Assembly (NCBI RefSeq): GCF_017939745.1
Contig: NZ_JAGKQQ010000001.1
Location: 3,720,001-3,784,000, forward strand
Length of the DNA: 64,000 bases
DNA from: Gemmata palustris
GTDB lineage: Bacteria; Planctomycetota; Planctomycetia; Gemmatales; Gemmataceae
Direction of reading: 5' to 3'
The translations under genes were made by a program, and so were the position numbers. This document shows positions 8,400-16,195 of this stretch, one piece after another. The number at the start of each line of letters is the position of its first letter. Positions within the stretch are counted from its first letter, which is position 1. A model generated the notes under the pieces. That model was given only the letters and a program-made list of their open reading frames with translations, was not told where the DNA came from and did not search any database.

Positions 8400-9752
8400 C
8401 TATCGCGGTTCGACCAGGAACGTCGGCACGGTGGACCCGCCGCCCGCGGTGACGTTCACGAGTTCCTCGGTCGAGATGCGCGTGAGGCACCCGTGCATGA
8501 ACGCCCCGAACGCGACGTAGGGGTTCGTGTCCAGCATCCGGTCGATGACCTGCAGCGAGTTGTTCTCGAAGCTCGGGAACGCTTCGTAGGGGAGCTTCAC
8601 CTTCTGCTGTACGACGTAGGGCAGCGCGAGCGCGGTCTGGATCGCGTCGTCCCAGGTGCGCTGGTCCACGAGCCAGCCGAGCACGATCCCCTTCCCGCCA
8701 TAGTCGTCGTTCGGCTTCAGCACGAGCCGGTCCTTGTTCGCCGACGCCCACGGTACGAGGTCGATCTCCGCGCCCTCAATGGTAGTCTTCCGCGATTCCA
8801 CCACGCGGGTCCACGGAATGTGGCGCGCGATCGCGGCCTGCTGTACTGGTGTGAATAGTGCTGCGTTGCGCTCGTCGGACAGCACCGCGAGCGACGCCTT
8901 TTTGAACAGGATCTTGCACCGGAACGAGTTCACCATGCAGACCGCGCGGTCGCGCACCGCCTGCACGACGGGGTGATCGATCCCGCCGCGCTCGATCAGC
9001 TCGCTAATCAGCACGCGCTTGTAGATCAGCGTGATGTGGTAGTCGCCGGCCATGAGTCTGCCGGCGCGGTACTCCACCTCGCGCGGGTCCACGATCCGGG
9101 CCTCGATGCCCATCGCCTTGAAGTAATCGTAGAAGAGCACGAACTCGCTGAACGTCGGCACCTCGCGCCAGTCCAGGATCGCGATCCGGGGCGCGTCGGA
9201 CGTGTGCCCCTGCCACTGTTTGAAGGAGTCCGTGAGCGCGTGCAGCACGCCGGGCTTCGCGGGGATCGGGTTCACGCGGAACCGGCGCTGGAACTCCTGA
9301 AACACCGGCACGCCGTAGAAGAGCTCGGCGAGCGCGTCGGAGTACCCGGCCCCGGCGGGGGTCTCGGTGTTGAACTCGGTGAACAGCAGTTCGTCGTCCG
9401 ATGCGAAGAACGTGTCGAAGCGGCTCGTCGGGCTGGGGTCGCGGAACCCGGGATCGATCCCGAGCAGTTGCTCCTCCCAGTCGAGCATGCGGAACTGCTG
9501 GCGGAAGATCGGGTCGGCGAGGGCGCGCTCGTACATCGCGTGGAACGCGGGGAGCAGCACGTTCACCGTTTCGTGCAGCAAGTGGTACTGCGCCGGCGTC
9601 AGGAACCGCGGGCGCAGCACGGTACACACGGGGCGCGTTCCGAAGTGCAGCCCGCGGATCTGCTGCACCTTCTCCAGCGCGGCCTGCGAATCGGCCGCGA
9701 GCGCCGACCCGGACGCGAGCAGATCGTGGTAGCAGGAAACGGCGTCGGACAT
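8400..9752 (-). CDS. Circularly permuted ATP-grasp enzyme
   Basis: 450 residues from ATG 9752 (MSDAVSCYHD); the frame continues 12 residues upstream without support. The Gly-rich ATP-binding loop LKPNDDYGGKGIVLGW lies in the C-terminal half, and a region with IAILDWREVPTFSEF and DPREVEYRAGRL precedes it. This is the order seen in circularly permuted ATP-grasp proteins (DUF404/DUF407 relatives and glutathionylspermidine synthase-like enzymes). The reaction would be ATP-dependent ligation of a carboxylate to an amine via an acyl-phosphate. It sits third in the cluster, between the classical ATP-grasp gene and the GCS2 ligase. The substrate is unknown. Confidence 0.82.
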   Translation of the reverse strand: MSDAVSCYHDLLASGSALAADSQAALEKVQQIRGLHFGTRPVCTVLRPRFLTPAQYHLLHETVNVLLPAFHAMYERALADPIFRQQFRMLDWEEQLLGIDPGFRDPSPTSRFDTFFASDDELLFTEFNTETPAGAGYSDALAELFYGVPVFQEFQRRFRVNPIPAKPGVLHALTDSFKQWQGHTSDAPRIAILDWREVPTFSEFVLFYDYFKAMGIEARIVDPREVEYRAGRLMAGDYHITLIYKRVLISELIERGGIDHPVVQAVRDRAVCMVNSFRCKILFKKASLAVLSDERNAALFTPVQQAAIARHIPWTRVVESRKTTIEGAEIDLVPWASANKDRLVLKPNDDYGGKGIVLGWLVDQRTWDDAIQTALALPYVVQQKVKLPYEAFPSFENNSLQVIDRMLDTNPYVAFGAFMHGCLTRISTEELVNVTAGGGSTVPTFLVEPR

Positions 9753-9780
9753 GATTCGCCCCAAAACGCGAAGAAGGGTT

Positions 9781-9891
9781 GGCCACAAAAAAGCACAAAG
9801 GGCACAAAAGAAAACAGAAGAGAAAGATCGAATTCAAATTCCGTTCTCTGCCCTTGGTTTTCTTTTGTGCCCTTTGTGCTTTTTTGTGGCC
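9781..9891. repeat. 35 bp perfect inverted repeat
   Basis: Arms at 9781-9815 and 9857-9891 are perfectly complementary over 35 bp, with a 41 nt spacer that is AT-rich for this window. Each arm is built of short related units (CACAAAAAAG, CACAAAGGG, CACAAAAG) starting at 9784, 9794 and 9803. It occupies most of the gap between the two ATP-grasp genes. Confidence 0.9.
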
Positions 9892-9912
9892 ATCATTGTT
9901 TTTCTGTCGGTC

Positions 9913-10830
9913 TCAGAACAGTTTACTCCACTTCAGTTCCGTTAGCTGGGGGCGCGGGTTGAGCGCCTGGTCGATGACCAGATCGGCCATGTGCTTCACG
10001 ACCCACTCGAAGTACTCGGGGGTGAGCGAGTTCACGTCCATGTCGGGCGCCGGGTTCATGAAGTCGATCGCGTAGGGGACGCCGTCCTTGATGGCCCACT
10101 CCGCGGTGTTCATGTCGTACCCGAGCGCGTCCACGAGCTTCAGCGAGTCGTCGATCACCCGGTTGCGGAGCGCCGGGGTGAGGTAGTTCGCGTCCGGGAT
10201 GTACCGGCGGTTGTTGGTGTCGTAGGGCATCGGGAGCACGAGGTTCCGGCCCAGGCACATGCACCGGACGTACTGGTCCCACTGGATGAACTCCTGGGCG
10301 ATCATCGTGAGCAGCCCGGAGCTGTCGTAGTAGCGGATCAGTTCCTCGACGCTATGGCACACGTACACCCCGCGCCAGCCCCCGCCGTGCGCGTCCTTGA
10401 GGATGCACGGGAGCCCGACGTAGTCCACGATCCCCTGCCAGTTGATGGGGTACTCGAGGTTCCGCAGGCTCTCGGTCTTCACGATCCCGGGGACGTAGTC
10501 CTTGTTCGGCAGCGCCATCGTCTTGGGGTGCGCGAGCCCGAGCTTGGCGCACAGCGACGCGCCGAAGAACTTGTCGTCGGCCGTCCACATGAACGGGTTG
10601 TTGATGACGGTCGCGCCCTCGAGCACGGCGTGCTTCAGGTAGCTCCGGTAGTACGGCACCTCGTGCGAGATGCGGTCCACGATCACGCTGTACGGCACCC
10701 GCTCGTCCATCTTGGTGCCGCCGAGCTTGGCGAACTCCGCGACGACGCCCGCGTTCCGCCCGTTCACCTCGTCGATGAACCGCGGCGGGAACGACCACTC
10801 GCGACCCACGATGACGCCGACACGTTTCAT
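9913..10830 (-). CDS. ATP-grasp ligase (RimK-like)
   Basis: 305 residues from ATG 10830 with an AAGG a few bases upstream. ATP-grasp features: an N-terminal pre-ATP-grasp segment, the nucleotide-binding CILKDAHGGGWRGVY loop around residue 142, and the metal-binding AIDFMNPAPDMD near residue 258, where the usual E-x-N is D-F-M-N. Such enzymes couple ATP hydrolysis to amide or peptide bond formation. It lies second in the cluster, between the esterase and the permuted ATP-grasp gene. Its substrate and product are unknown; together the cluster has three potential amide-forming enzymes. Confidence 0.83.
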   Translation of the reverse strand: MKRVGVIVGREWSFPPRFIDEVNGRNAGVVAEFAKLGGTKMDERVPYSVIVDRISHEVPYYRSYLKHAVLEGATVINNPFMWTADDKFFGASLCAKLGLAHPKTMALPNKDYVPGIVKTESLRNLEYPINWQGIVDYVGLPCILKDAHGGGWRGVYVCHSVEELIRYYDSSGLLTMIAQEFIQWDQYVRCMCLGRNLVLPMPYDTNNRRYIPDANYLTPALRNRVIDDSLKLVDALGYDMNTAEWAIKDGVPYAIDFMNPAPDMDVNSLTPEYFEWVVKHMADLVIDQALNPRPQLTELKWSKLF

Positions 10831-10840
10831 GGATGCCTTC

Positions 10841-10926
10841 TTGTAGGGTGGGTCAAGGCTCTGCGCAGGCCCACCTTTGCGACACGAAGACGGTGGGCCT
10901 GCGCAGAGCCTTGACCCACCCTACAA
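10841..10926. repeat. 35 bp perfect inverted repeat
   Basis: Arms at 10841-10875 and 10892-10926 match perfectly over 35 bp around a 16 nt loop, the most stable hairpin of the region. It lies between the esterase stop (10968) and the ATP-grasp start (10830). The sequence is unrelated to the other two repeats in this cluster. Confidence 0.9.
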
Positions 10927-10967
10927 AAACCTACAAAACACGCGCCACCCGGACCGCACCCGGGCGC

Positions 10968-11687
10968 TCAGTCGTGCCCACCGATGTAGCGGTTCACCAT
11001 GTCGTGCCACACGGGCCAGTCGTGGGCCATGCCGTCCCACTCGCGCAGCGCGTTCCCGATCCCCCTGGCCCACAGTTTACTCGACAGCTCGCGGTTCTGG
11101 TTCAACAGCCGGTCCTCGCGCCCCACCGCGAGGATCAGGTTCTGTTCGCGGAGCCGGTCCAGGCGCCAAGCATCGTGCTCGTTGGGAATGAAGTCCACCG
11201 GATTTTGCAGGTACACGGTTTCGTTGTGGTACCCGCTCGTGAACATCTTGATGTCGGTCAGCCCGCTCATGCTCAGGATGCGGTTCACGCGGTCCGGGAA
11301 CCGGAGGCCCATCGAGAGCGCGTGGAACGCCCCGAAGCTCGCCCCGGCGAAGATCGTGAACGGGTGGTCGTTGCGCCCGCGCGCCCAGGGGAGCGCCTCG
11401 TTCATGACGTAGTTCGTGTACTGCTCGTGGCGCCACGCCCGGGCGCCGGGGTGCTCGTGGTAGGCGTACCAGCTCTCGGCGTCCACGGCGTCCACGCAGA
11501 CGAGGTGCAGCCAGCCGTTTTCGAGCGCGCGCCCGAGCGCGCGGACCAGCCCGCGGTTCTCCCACTCGAAAAAGTGCCCGCGCGACGTGGGGAACGCGAT
11601 CACCCGCGCCCCGCCGTGCCCGAACTCAAGCAGTTCCATGTCGCGGTGGAGTGACGGACTCCACCAGCGGTGATACGCCCGGTGCAT
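10968..11687 (-). CDS. Esterase-family alpha/beta hydrolase
   Basis: 239 residues from ATG 11687. The nucleophile elbow is FAGASFGAFHAL with Ser near residue 117; the late WDGMAHDW segment offers the catalytic His and the AVGREDRLL strand a candidate Asp. The N-terminus YHRWWSPSLHRDMELLEFGH is a family hallmark that I associate with 'esterase family proteins' next to ATP-grasp genes. Being first in the cluster, it may hydrolyse or transfer an ester on the product or precursor of the three ligases. No signal peptide is visible, so it is likely cytoplasmic. Confidence 0.82.
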   Translation of the reverse strand: MHRAYHRWWSPSLHRDMELLEFGHGGARVIAFPTSRGHFFEWENRGLVRALGRALENGWLHLVCVDAVDAESWYAYHEHPGARAWRHEQYTNYVMNEALPWARGRNDHPFTIFAGASFGAFHALSMGLRFPDRVNRILSMSGLTDIKMFTSGYHNETVYLQNPVDFIPNEHDAWRLDRLREQNLILAVGREDRLLNQNRELSSKLWARGIGNALREWDGMAHDWPVWHDMVNRYIGGHD

Positions 11688-11811
11688 GACGGCCCGAATC
11701 GCGGTGTGAAGAGAGGTAGTTTAGAGCGAGTATGCGAACCCGTGCGCCGTTCGGCAACGGCGGGAGAGCTGAAACGCACGGGCCGAACGACCACCGCGTG
11801 TTACAGCCCGT

Positions 11812-12465
11812 TCACCGCGGCTTTTTCTTCTTGCGCTTCACCGAAGCGAACAGGTCCGCGAGCCCGAGCGTGAACCCCGGCAGCACCTTCCCGCCATCAA
11901 GAATACCGGCCTCGTCCAGTTCCTTAAACTTCTTCACAGATGTGTAGGCCCGCGCCGTTTTCGCCCGCGGGTCGATGGTCCACGCGAGCTTGCACCCGAC
12001 CGCGAAAAATTCCGCAAGTTTCCGGTCGATCTCGGCTGTCGTGTTTCCGGGGCTAAGCACCTCGACGATCAACCCCGGCGCGACCGTCCAGAACGCTTCG
12101 TCCGCGGGGATCTCATCGTTCGGGAACTCGCCCCACGGAATAAACGTCACATCGGGCGCGCGGACCTGATCGGGACCGAGCCGGATGAAGCCGGCTTCAC
12201 CGAGCGTGACGCCCAAATCGTTGGCTTCGACGTGGTTCGCGATTGGCCGGGAAAGCTCCACTCCGAGGAACGATTCAAACGTCCCCATCGGCTTATCTAC
12301 GAGGACGCCGTCGATCAGTTCGCAGATCGGCTTGCCCGCGCGCTCCAGATCGCTCTCGGTCGCACAGCTCGGTGGCGGCTGCATGCGGATGCGGTTCAAC
12401 GGGATGCCACCGAGCCGCGCGTGCAGTTCTGCGAAGGAATACGGTGCCTCGGTCGCCGTCGCCAT
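11812..12465 (-). CDS. Uma2-family protein (DUF820, PD-(D/E)xK nuclease fold)
   Basis: 217 residues. Restriction-endonuclease-fold signatures are present: RAPDVTFIPWGE (catalytic Asp), GLIVEVLSPGNT (Glu), then the KLAEFFAVG helix with conserved Lys and a WTIDP strand. A basic tail (KRKKKKPR) ends the protein. Uma2 proteins are extremely numerous in planctomycetes and cyanobacteria and their function is not established; transposon-linked nuclease is one proposal. The gene lies 124 nt upstream of the esterase cluster on the same strand but is probably independent. Confidence 0.85.
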   Translation of the reverse strand: MATATEAPYSFAELHARLGGIPLNRIRMQPPPSCATESDLERAGKPICELIDGVLVDKPMGTFESFLGVELSRPIANHVEANDLGVTLGEAGFIRLGPDQVRAPDVTFIPWGEFPNDEIPADEAFWTVAPGLIVEVLSPGNTTAEIDRKLAEFFAVGCKLAWTIDPRAKTARAYTSVKKFKELDEAGILDGGKVLPGFTLGLADLFASVKRKKKKPR

Positions 12466-12529
12466 CCGCTGGCCCTCGAAACGAAAGAAATGGGGGGCTT
12501 GACGCCCCCGCTCGCCGGCCCCGATTGTA

Positions 12530-13468
12530 TCACACCGCGGCGAACTTATCGCGGAGCTTGTCGAGGTACTTCTTGCTCTGCGCGGTCACGTCCCAGGCGT
12601 GCGGCCAGAAGCACAGGTCCACGCACCACCAGTCGTGCGGCACCTCGGCCTTCAGCAGCGCCGGCGCGAGCTTGTCGAAGTCGAGTTTGCCGGTGCCGAA
12701 CGGGTTGTGCGTCGAGGTGTTGTGCTCGTTCAGGCTGCCGTCGCTGTCGATCACGTGAACGTGGGTGATCTTGCCCTTCAGTTTCTCGAGCAGCTCCAGT
12801 TCGCCGCCCGGGAGCGTTTCCTTCGTACCGGTCTGGTTCGCAGCAACCACAGCGCACATGTGAGCGTGGCAGGTGTCGTACAGCACGCCGAAGTTGTTGT
12901 TCCCCTTCGCGCGCACCAGATCCACCAAGCGCACGATCTCGGACGGCTTGTTGAACGCGAACCCCGGCTCGAATTCCCAGCAAATGTTCATGCCGTAATC
13001 CGCGGCCATTTTGCTCGCCTTGTCCCAGACGGACGCGATGCGCTCCAGGCCCTTTTCCGCGCCGAGGTCTTTTCCGTCCTTTTCAAAGTAATCCGGCGCA
13101 ATCACTGTATCGACCCGGATCGTCTTAACATCGAGGTCCGCGGCGAACGCGCACCACCCGAGGAACGCGGTTAGGTACGCGGCCGGGTTCTCGTCAACAA
13201 TAGAGGTACCCGGGTTCTTGAACGCCCACAGGTCCACCGCGATCCCGGAGAGCGCTAACCCGTGGTCGGCGATCTCTTTACGGAGCTTCTGCCGGCTGGC
13301 CTTTGTCGGGTGCGATACGGGGCTAGGGTGCGGGCCGAAGCTGCCCAGTTCCACGCCGTCGTAACCGAGGTCTTGGAGCTTGTGCAGGATCACGTGGAAG
13401 TCGTTCGTCGGCTGTTCCTGGTTAAATAAATACGCCCACGTGCCGATCGAGATGCGAGCCTTCGCCAT
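12530..13468 (-). CDS. Sugar phosphate isomerase/epimerase-like TIM barrel
   Basis: 312 residues of the xylose-isomerase-like TIM-barrel family (AP_endonuc_2). The start is MAKARISIGTWAYLF. The first barrel strands read YDGVELGSFGPHP, and metal-ligand candidates occur in ICWEFEPGF (Glu), VLYDTCHAHM (Asp/His) and THVHVIDSDG (His/Asp). Family members isomerise or epimerise sugars, keto acids or inositol derivatives with a divalent metal; the substrate here cannot be assigned. No signal peptide is seen, so it is probably cytoplasmic. The neighbouring Uma2 gene is 64 nt downstream. Confidence 0.85.
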   Translation of the reverse strand: MAKARISIGTWAYLFNQEQPTNDFHVILHKLQDLGYDGVELGSFGPHPSPVSHPTKASRQKLRKEIADHGLALSGIAVDLWAFKNPGTSIVDENPAAYLTAFLGWCAFAADLDVKTIRVDTVIAPDYFEKDGKDLGAEKGLERIASVWDKASKMAADYGMNICWEFEPGFAFNKPSEIVRLVDLVRAKGNNNFGVLYDTCHAHMCAVVAANQTGTKETLPGGELELLEKLKGKITHVHVIDSDGSLNEHNTSTHNPFGTGKLDFDKLAPALLKAEVPHDWWCVDLCFWPHAWDVTAQSKKYLDKLRDKFAAV

Positions 13469-13868
13469 GACGGAACCTCTGGTTACATTGGGAGAAGCGT
13501 AACGGTTACCCGGTGTAAGTGATTATAGCGGCCGTCCCTCAAACCATCCGACCTCGACTCGCCTTGTTGCACCCACTATGTTCCTCTTTCCCTCTGCGTG
13601 GGACTCTGTTCTATGCTGGTGCGTTCGACAGACAATCGCGATGAGATAGGGGACGCCGGAAGTTCGGTTCTAGCCCGGACTTTCAGCGCTGGCAAGAAGT
13701 AACCGGGGACCGCACGCCGATTTCACGCCCAAGCGCCCGACGGCAACAATCCGGACGAAGAAATGCCAATTTTCGGCCGCCGAGCGCAAGTTAATCCGAC
13801 CGGACGCGAACTAATGGGAAACTACCGTGTCTGTCTGGTTGGAGTCGGTAGGAAAGGAAACGAGGATC
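13469..13868. other. Divergent intergenic region
   Basis: 400 nt between the TIM-barrel gene and the pseudo-receiver gene. I find no tRNA, no long inverted repeat and no convincing coding frame. An in-frame start at 13827 would extend the next gene by 14 residues, but the ATG at 13869 has the better ribosome-binding site. Promoters for both genes must lie here; none can be singled out. Confidence 0.4.
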
Positions 13869-14255
13869 ATGACTATCATCGGTAGCAAATGCACCGCGAC
13901 GCTCGCCCCGCAACGGTCCGCCAAGCGGGTCGTTCTGGCCGGTCGGTTCGCGCTCGGCGCGAAGGTGGCCGACCACTTCCGCAAACTCGGCTGGGAAGTT
14001 CACACGGTTACCGCCGATCACGACGTTCACGCCGCCGCCGCGGAGACCGATCCGCACGCGATCCTGATCCCGGAAACGGGCAGTGAGAGCGGGTACCTCG
14101 CGTGCGTGAAACTGCGGCAAACGCTCCCCGACCTCAAGGTCGTGGTGGTCGGCGCGGAGCGCACCGCGGGCCGCGAGAAGTTCGCCGAGTTCGTCGGTGC
14201 GAAGTTCGTGACCGAGGCCGACGGCGTGGGTCGGTTCGTCACCGCGATGTCGTAA
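13869..14255 (+). CDS. Receiver-like protein without phosphorylation site (pseudo-receiver)
   Basis: 128 residues from ATG 13869, with GAGGATC just upstream. The pattern of alternating strands and helices (RVVLAGRFALGAKVADHF, then VHTVTADHD, AILIPETG, LKVVVVGAE, AKFVTEAD) looks like a CheY fold. The acidic pair after strand 1 is absent, and the usual Asp at the end of strand 3 is replaced in AILIPETG. It would therefore not be phosphorylated in the classical way. The assignment is by pattern only and the partner is unknown. The gene is convergent with ridA. Confidence 0.45.
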   Translation: MTIIGSKCTATLAPQRSAKRVVLAGRFALGAKVADHFRKLGWEVHTVTADHDVHAAAAETDPHAILIPETGSESGYLACVKLRQTLPDLKVVVVGAERTAGREKFAEFVGAKFVTEADGVGRFVTAMS

Positions 14256-14273
14256 GTTGATTTCGGACAAGTG

Positions 14274-14353
14274 ATCGGCCGGCGTGGGTCGGCTGATGAG
14301 AACTCGCTGCGCTGGGGCGCGTGGTTCTTATCAGCCGACCCGCGCCGGCCGAT
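14274..14353. repeat. 30 bp imperfect inverted repeat between convergent genes
   Basis: Arms 14274-14303 and 14324-14353 pair with two mismatches and a 20 nt loop. It lies between the convergent pseudo-receiver and ridA genes and could stop transcription from both sides. The left arm (core GGCCGGCGTG, then CGGCTG) closely matches the left arm of the repeat at 62071. Confidence 0.75.
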
Positions 14354-14371
14354 TGTGTTGAAACACCTGAA

Positions 14372-14839
14372 TTACGCTTCCACTTCAAAAATGCACTCGA
14401 TCTCGACCGCGATGTTCCCCGGTAGCGAGTTGTGGCCGACCGCGCTCCGCGCGCCGACGCCGTCTTCGCCGAACACGTCCTTCATCAGTTCCGAGAACCC
14501 GTTGATGACCTTCGGCTGATCGAGGTAGTCGTCGGTGCAGTTCACCATGCCGTAGGTCTTCAGCAGCTTCTTCACCTTGTCGAGCGAGCCGAGTTGCTCC
14601 TTGATGGTCGCGAGAATGGCGAGCCCCGTCTGGCGCGCGGCTTCCTTCCCCTGTTCGGTGTTCAGGTCCTTGCCGACGCGCCCGGTAATCAGCGTCTTGT
14701 CGGCCTTGAGCGGGCCGTGCCCGGACACGAACAGCAAGTTACCGAACTTGACCGCGGTCTTGTACACCGCGACCGGCTTCGGGGCCGGCGGAAGGGTGAG
14801 GTGCAGTTCCTGAACGCGCTTCTCTGGGGTGCTCGACAC
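14372..14839 (-). CDS. RidA (YjgF/YER057c/UK114) family protein
   Basis: 155 residues from GTG 14839, chosen because AGGAG lies 9 nt upstream and because the upstream extension is not family-like. RidA features: KFGNLLFVSGHGPL near the N-terminus, the NTEQGKEAARQTGLAIL helix, and the C-terminal GARSAVGHNSLPGN segment with the Arg that binds the substrate carboxylate. RidA proteins hydrolyse reactive enamine/imine intermediates of PLP enzymes and protect metabolism. The start codon lies 100 nt from the divergent TIGR02996 gene. Confidence 0.88.
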   Translation of the reverse strand: MSSTPEKRVQELHLTLPPAPKPVAVYKTAVKFGNLLFVSGHGPLKADKTLITGRVGKDLNTEQGKEAARQTGLAILATIKEQLGSLDKVKKLLKTYGMVNCTDDYLDQPKVINGFSELMKDVFGEDGVGARSAVGHNSLPGNIAVEIECIFEVEA

Positions 14840-14939
14840 GGGTGGACTCCTGGTAAGATTGGCGCCTCTGGTACGTGCATAGTGATAATCCGCCCGTGCG
14901 CACGAGGCAAGGAATCGCGCGAGAAAGGGAGCATCCACA

Positions 14940-16184
14940 ATGTCCGAAGCCGACGAGCGCAGCGCCTTTTATCAGGCGATCATGGACAACTGGAACGACG
15001 ACACCCCACGCTTGGTCTTTGCCGACTGGCTCGACGAGCGCGGTGACGAGCTGAGCCGCCTCCGCGCAGAACTAATTCGCCTGCAATGCGAACTCGCACG
15101 GTACCAACGCGAGAAGGAAACTCCACCGGACGGAATGAACGAGCGCGATCGGAAACTCCAGCAGGTGATACGCGATTACTTCGCCCAGCGTGGCTTCACA
15201 CTCGAAGACAACCACGGCGAGGCTGATTTTGAGCGCGGCTTTGTCGAGAGTTGGGGGTACGTGTTCGATGCGAAATTGCTCAACGCAGGAGACGAAGAAG
15301 GCTGGGCCTTACTCGGCCCGGTAGTTATCGACGGCGTATCACTTGGTCGTGATCAGAACGAGCGAACTCCTTCTTCAGAGTGCGTTCAACTTGTTTCCTC
15401 CCCCGGCGTCAATTACTGGGTGTCTTACCGCAATGGCGATGAAAAAACGATTGGCGAAGCGAACTGTATCGCGCTTTTCAAAAAAGGTCGGTTCGTCAAC
15501 CTCCGGCGGATCACCATCACCGAGCAAGCGCGAGGGCAAGGTTGGGACGGGGAGGAACTCGTTACTATTGGTAACGGAGGTCTGAAAGCAATTGCGGAGA
15601 ATCCGGCCCTTGCGAAGTTAACCCACCTCAAACTCTGGTGGGCCGGGTTCAGCGACGACGGGCTCAAGGCTCTCGCAGAAGCAAATCATCTGCGCAGTAT
15701 TCGCAAGTTGAGTCTCGCCGACGAATTTACGGACACGGGAGTCGTCGCTCTCGCCGCGTCTCCCGTTCTCGAAACCGTTGAGCGCCTGCACCTCAACGGC
15801 CACCTCACGGGGCGGAGCTTGCAACACCTGATGGCGTCCCCGCGCCTGAAGTCGCTTCACACACTCGACCTGTCAGTGTGGACGTCGGGCACTCACGAAC
15901 ACGACCACCTCGACCGATTAGACTGGAGCCTCGTGTTCGACGACCTTGGTGTCGAGGCGTTCGTTAACTCGCCGCTATTGCCACAACTCAAGGTTCTCAA
16001 ACTCAGCGACTGCGGCATTTCACCGGAAGGTGCCCAGAAACTGGCCCAAGCCGCTCCGCGGATGACGTCTCTGAAACGGCTTTCCAGTATTGGCTTGTAT
16101 TGCGAGTTACTCGAACAGGCGTGCCGCAAGTGCCGCGGGCACAACGTGAGAATCGAGCGGGAGTACTTCGATCAGAAAGACTGA
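14940..16184 (+). CDS. TIGR02996 domain protein with leucine-rich-repeat-like C-terminus
   Basis: 414 residues. The N-terminal 45 residues are the TIGR02996 'repeat-companion' domain (FYQAIMDNW, DDTPRLVFADWLDERGD), which is largely confined to Gemmata-type planctomycetes. The rest contains irregular 22-28 residue leucine-rich units such as LTHLKLWWAGFSDDGLKALA, repeated about five times up to residue 390. Such proteins are thought to be interaction scaffolds; no enzymatic motif is visible. The start has a purine-rich AAAGGGAG upstream. It is convergent with glgX, with only 11 nt between the stops. Confidence 0.85.
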   Translation: MSEADERSAFYQAIMDNWNDDTPRLVFADWLDERGDELSRLRAELIRLQCELARYQREKETPPDGMNERDRKLQQVIRDYFAQRGFTLEDNHGEADFERGFVESWGYVFDAKLLNAGDEEGWALLGPVVIDGVSLGRDQNERTPSSECVQLVSSPGVNYWVSYRNGDEKTIGEANCIALFKKGRFVNLRRITITEQARGQGWDGEELVTIGNGGLKAIAENPALAKLTHLKLWWAGFSDDGLKALAEANHLRSIRKLSLADEFTDTGVVALAASPVLETVERLHLNGHLTGRSLQHLMASPRLKSLHTLDLSVWTSGTHEHDHLDRLDWSLVFDDLGVEAFVNSPLLPQLKVLKLSDCGISPEGAQKLAQAAPRMTSLKRLSSIGLYCELLEQACRKCRGHNVRIEREYFDQKD

Positions 16185-16195
16185 TAGGCCCGTTC

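Noticed and set aside
8221..10926. Inverted repeats considered as CRISPR or insertion-sequence ends
   Set aside because: There is no array of equal repeats with unique spacers, and no transposase between or near the arms.
13469..13868. Search for tRNA or small RNA in the gap
   Set aside because: No cloverleaf with a GGTTCGA-type T arm and matching acceptor stem could be drawn by eye; the same holds for the other long gaps.
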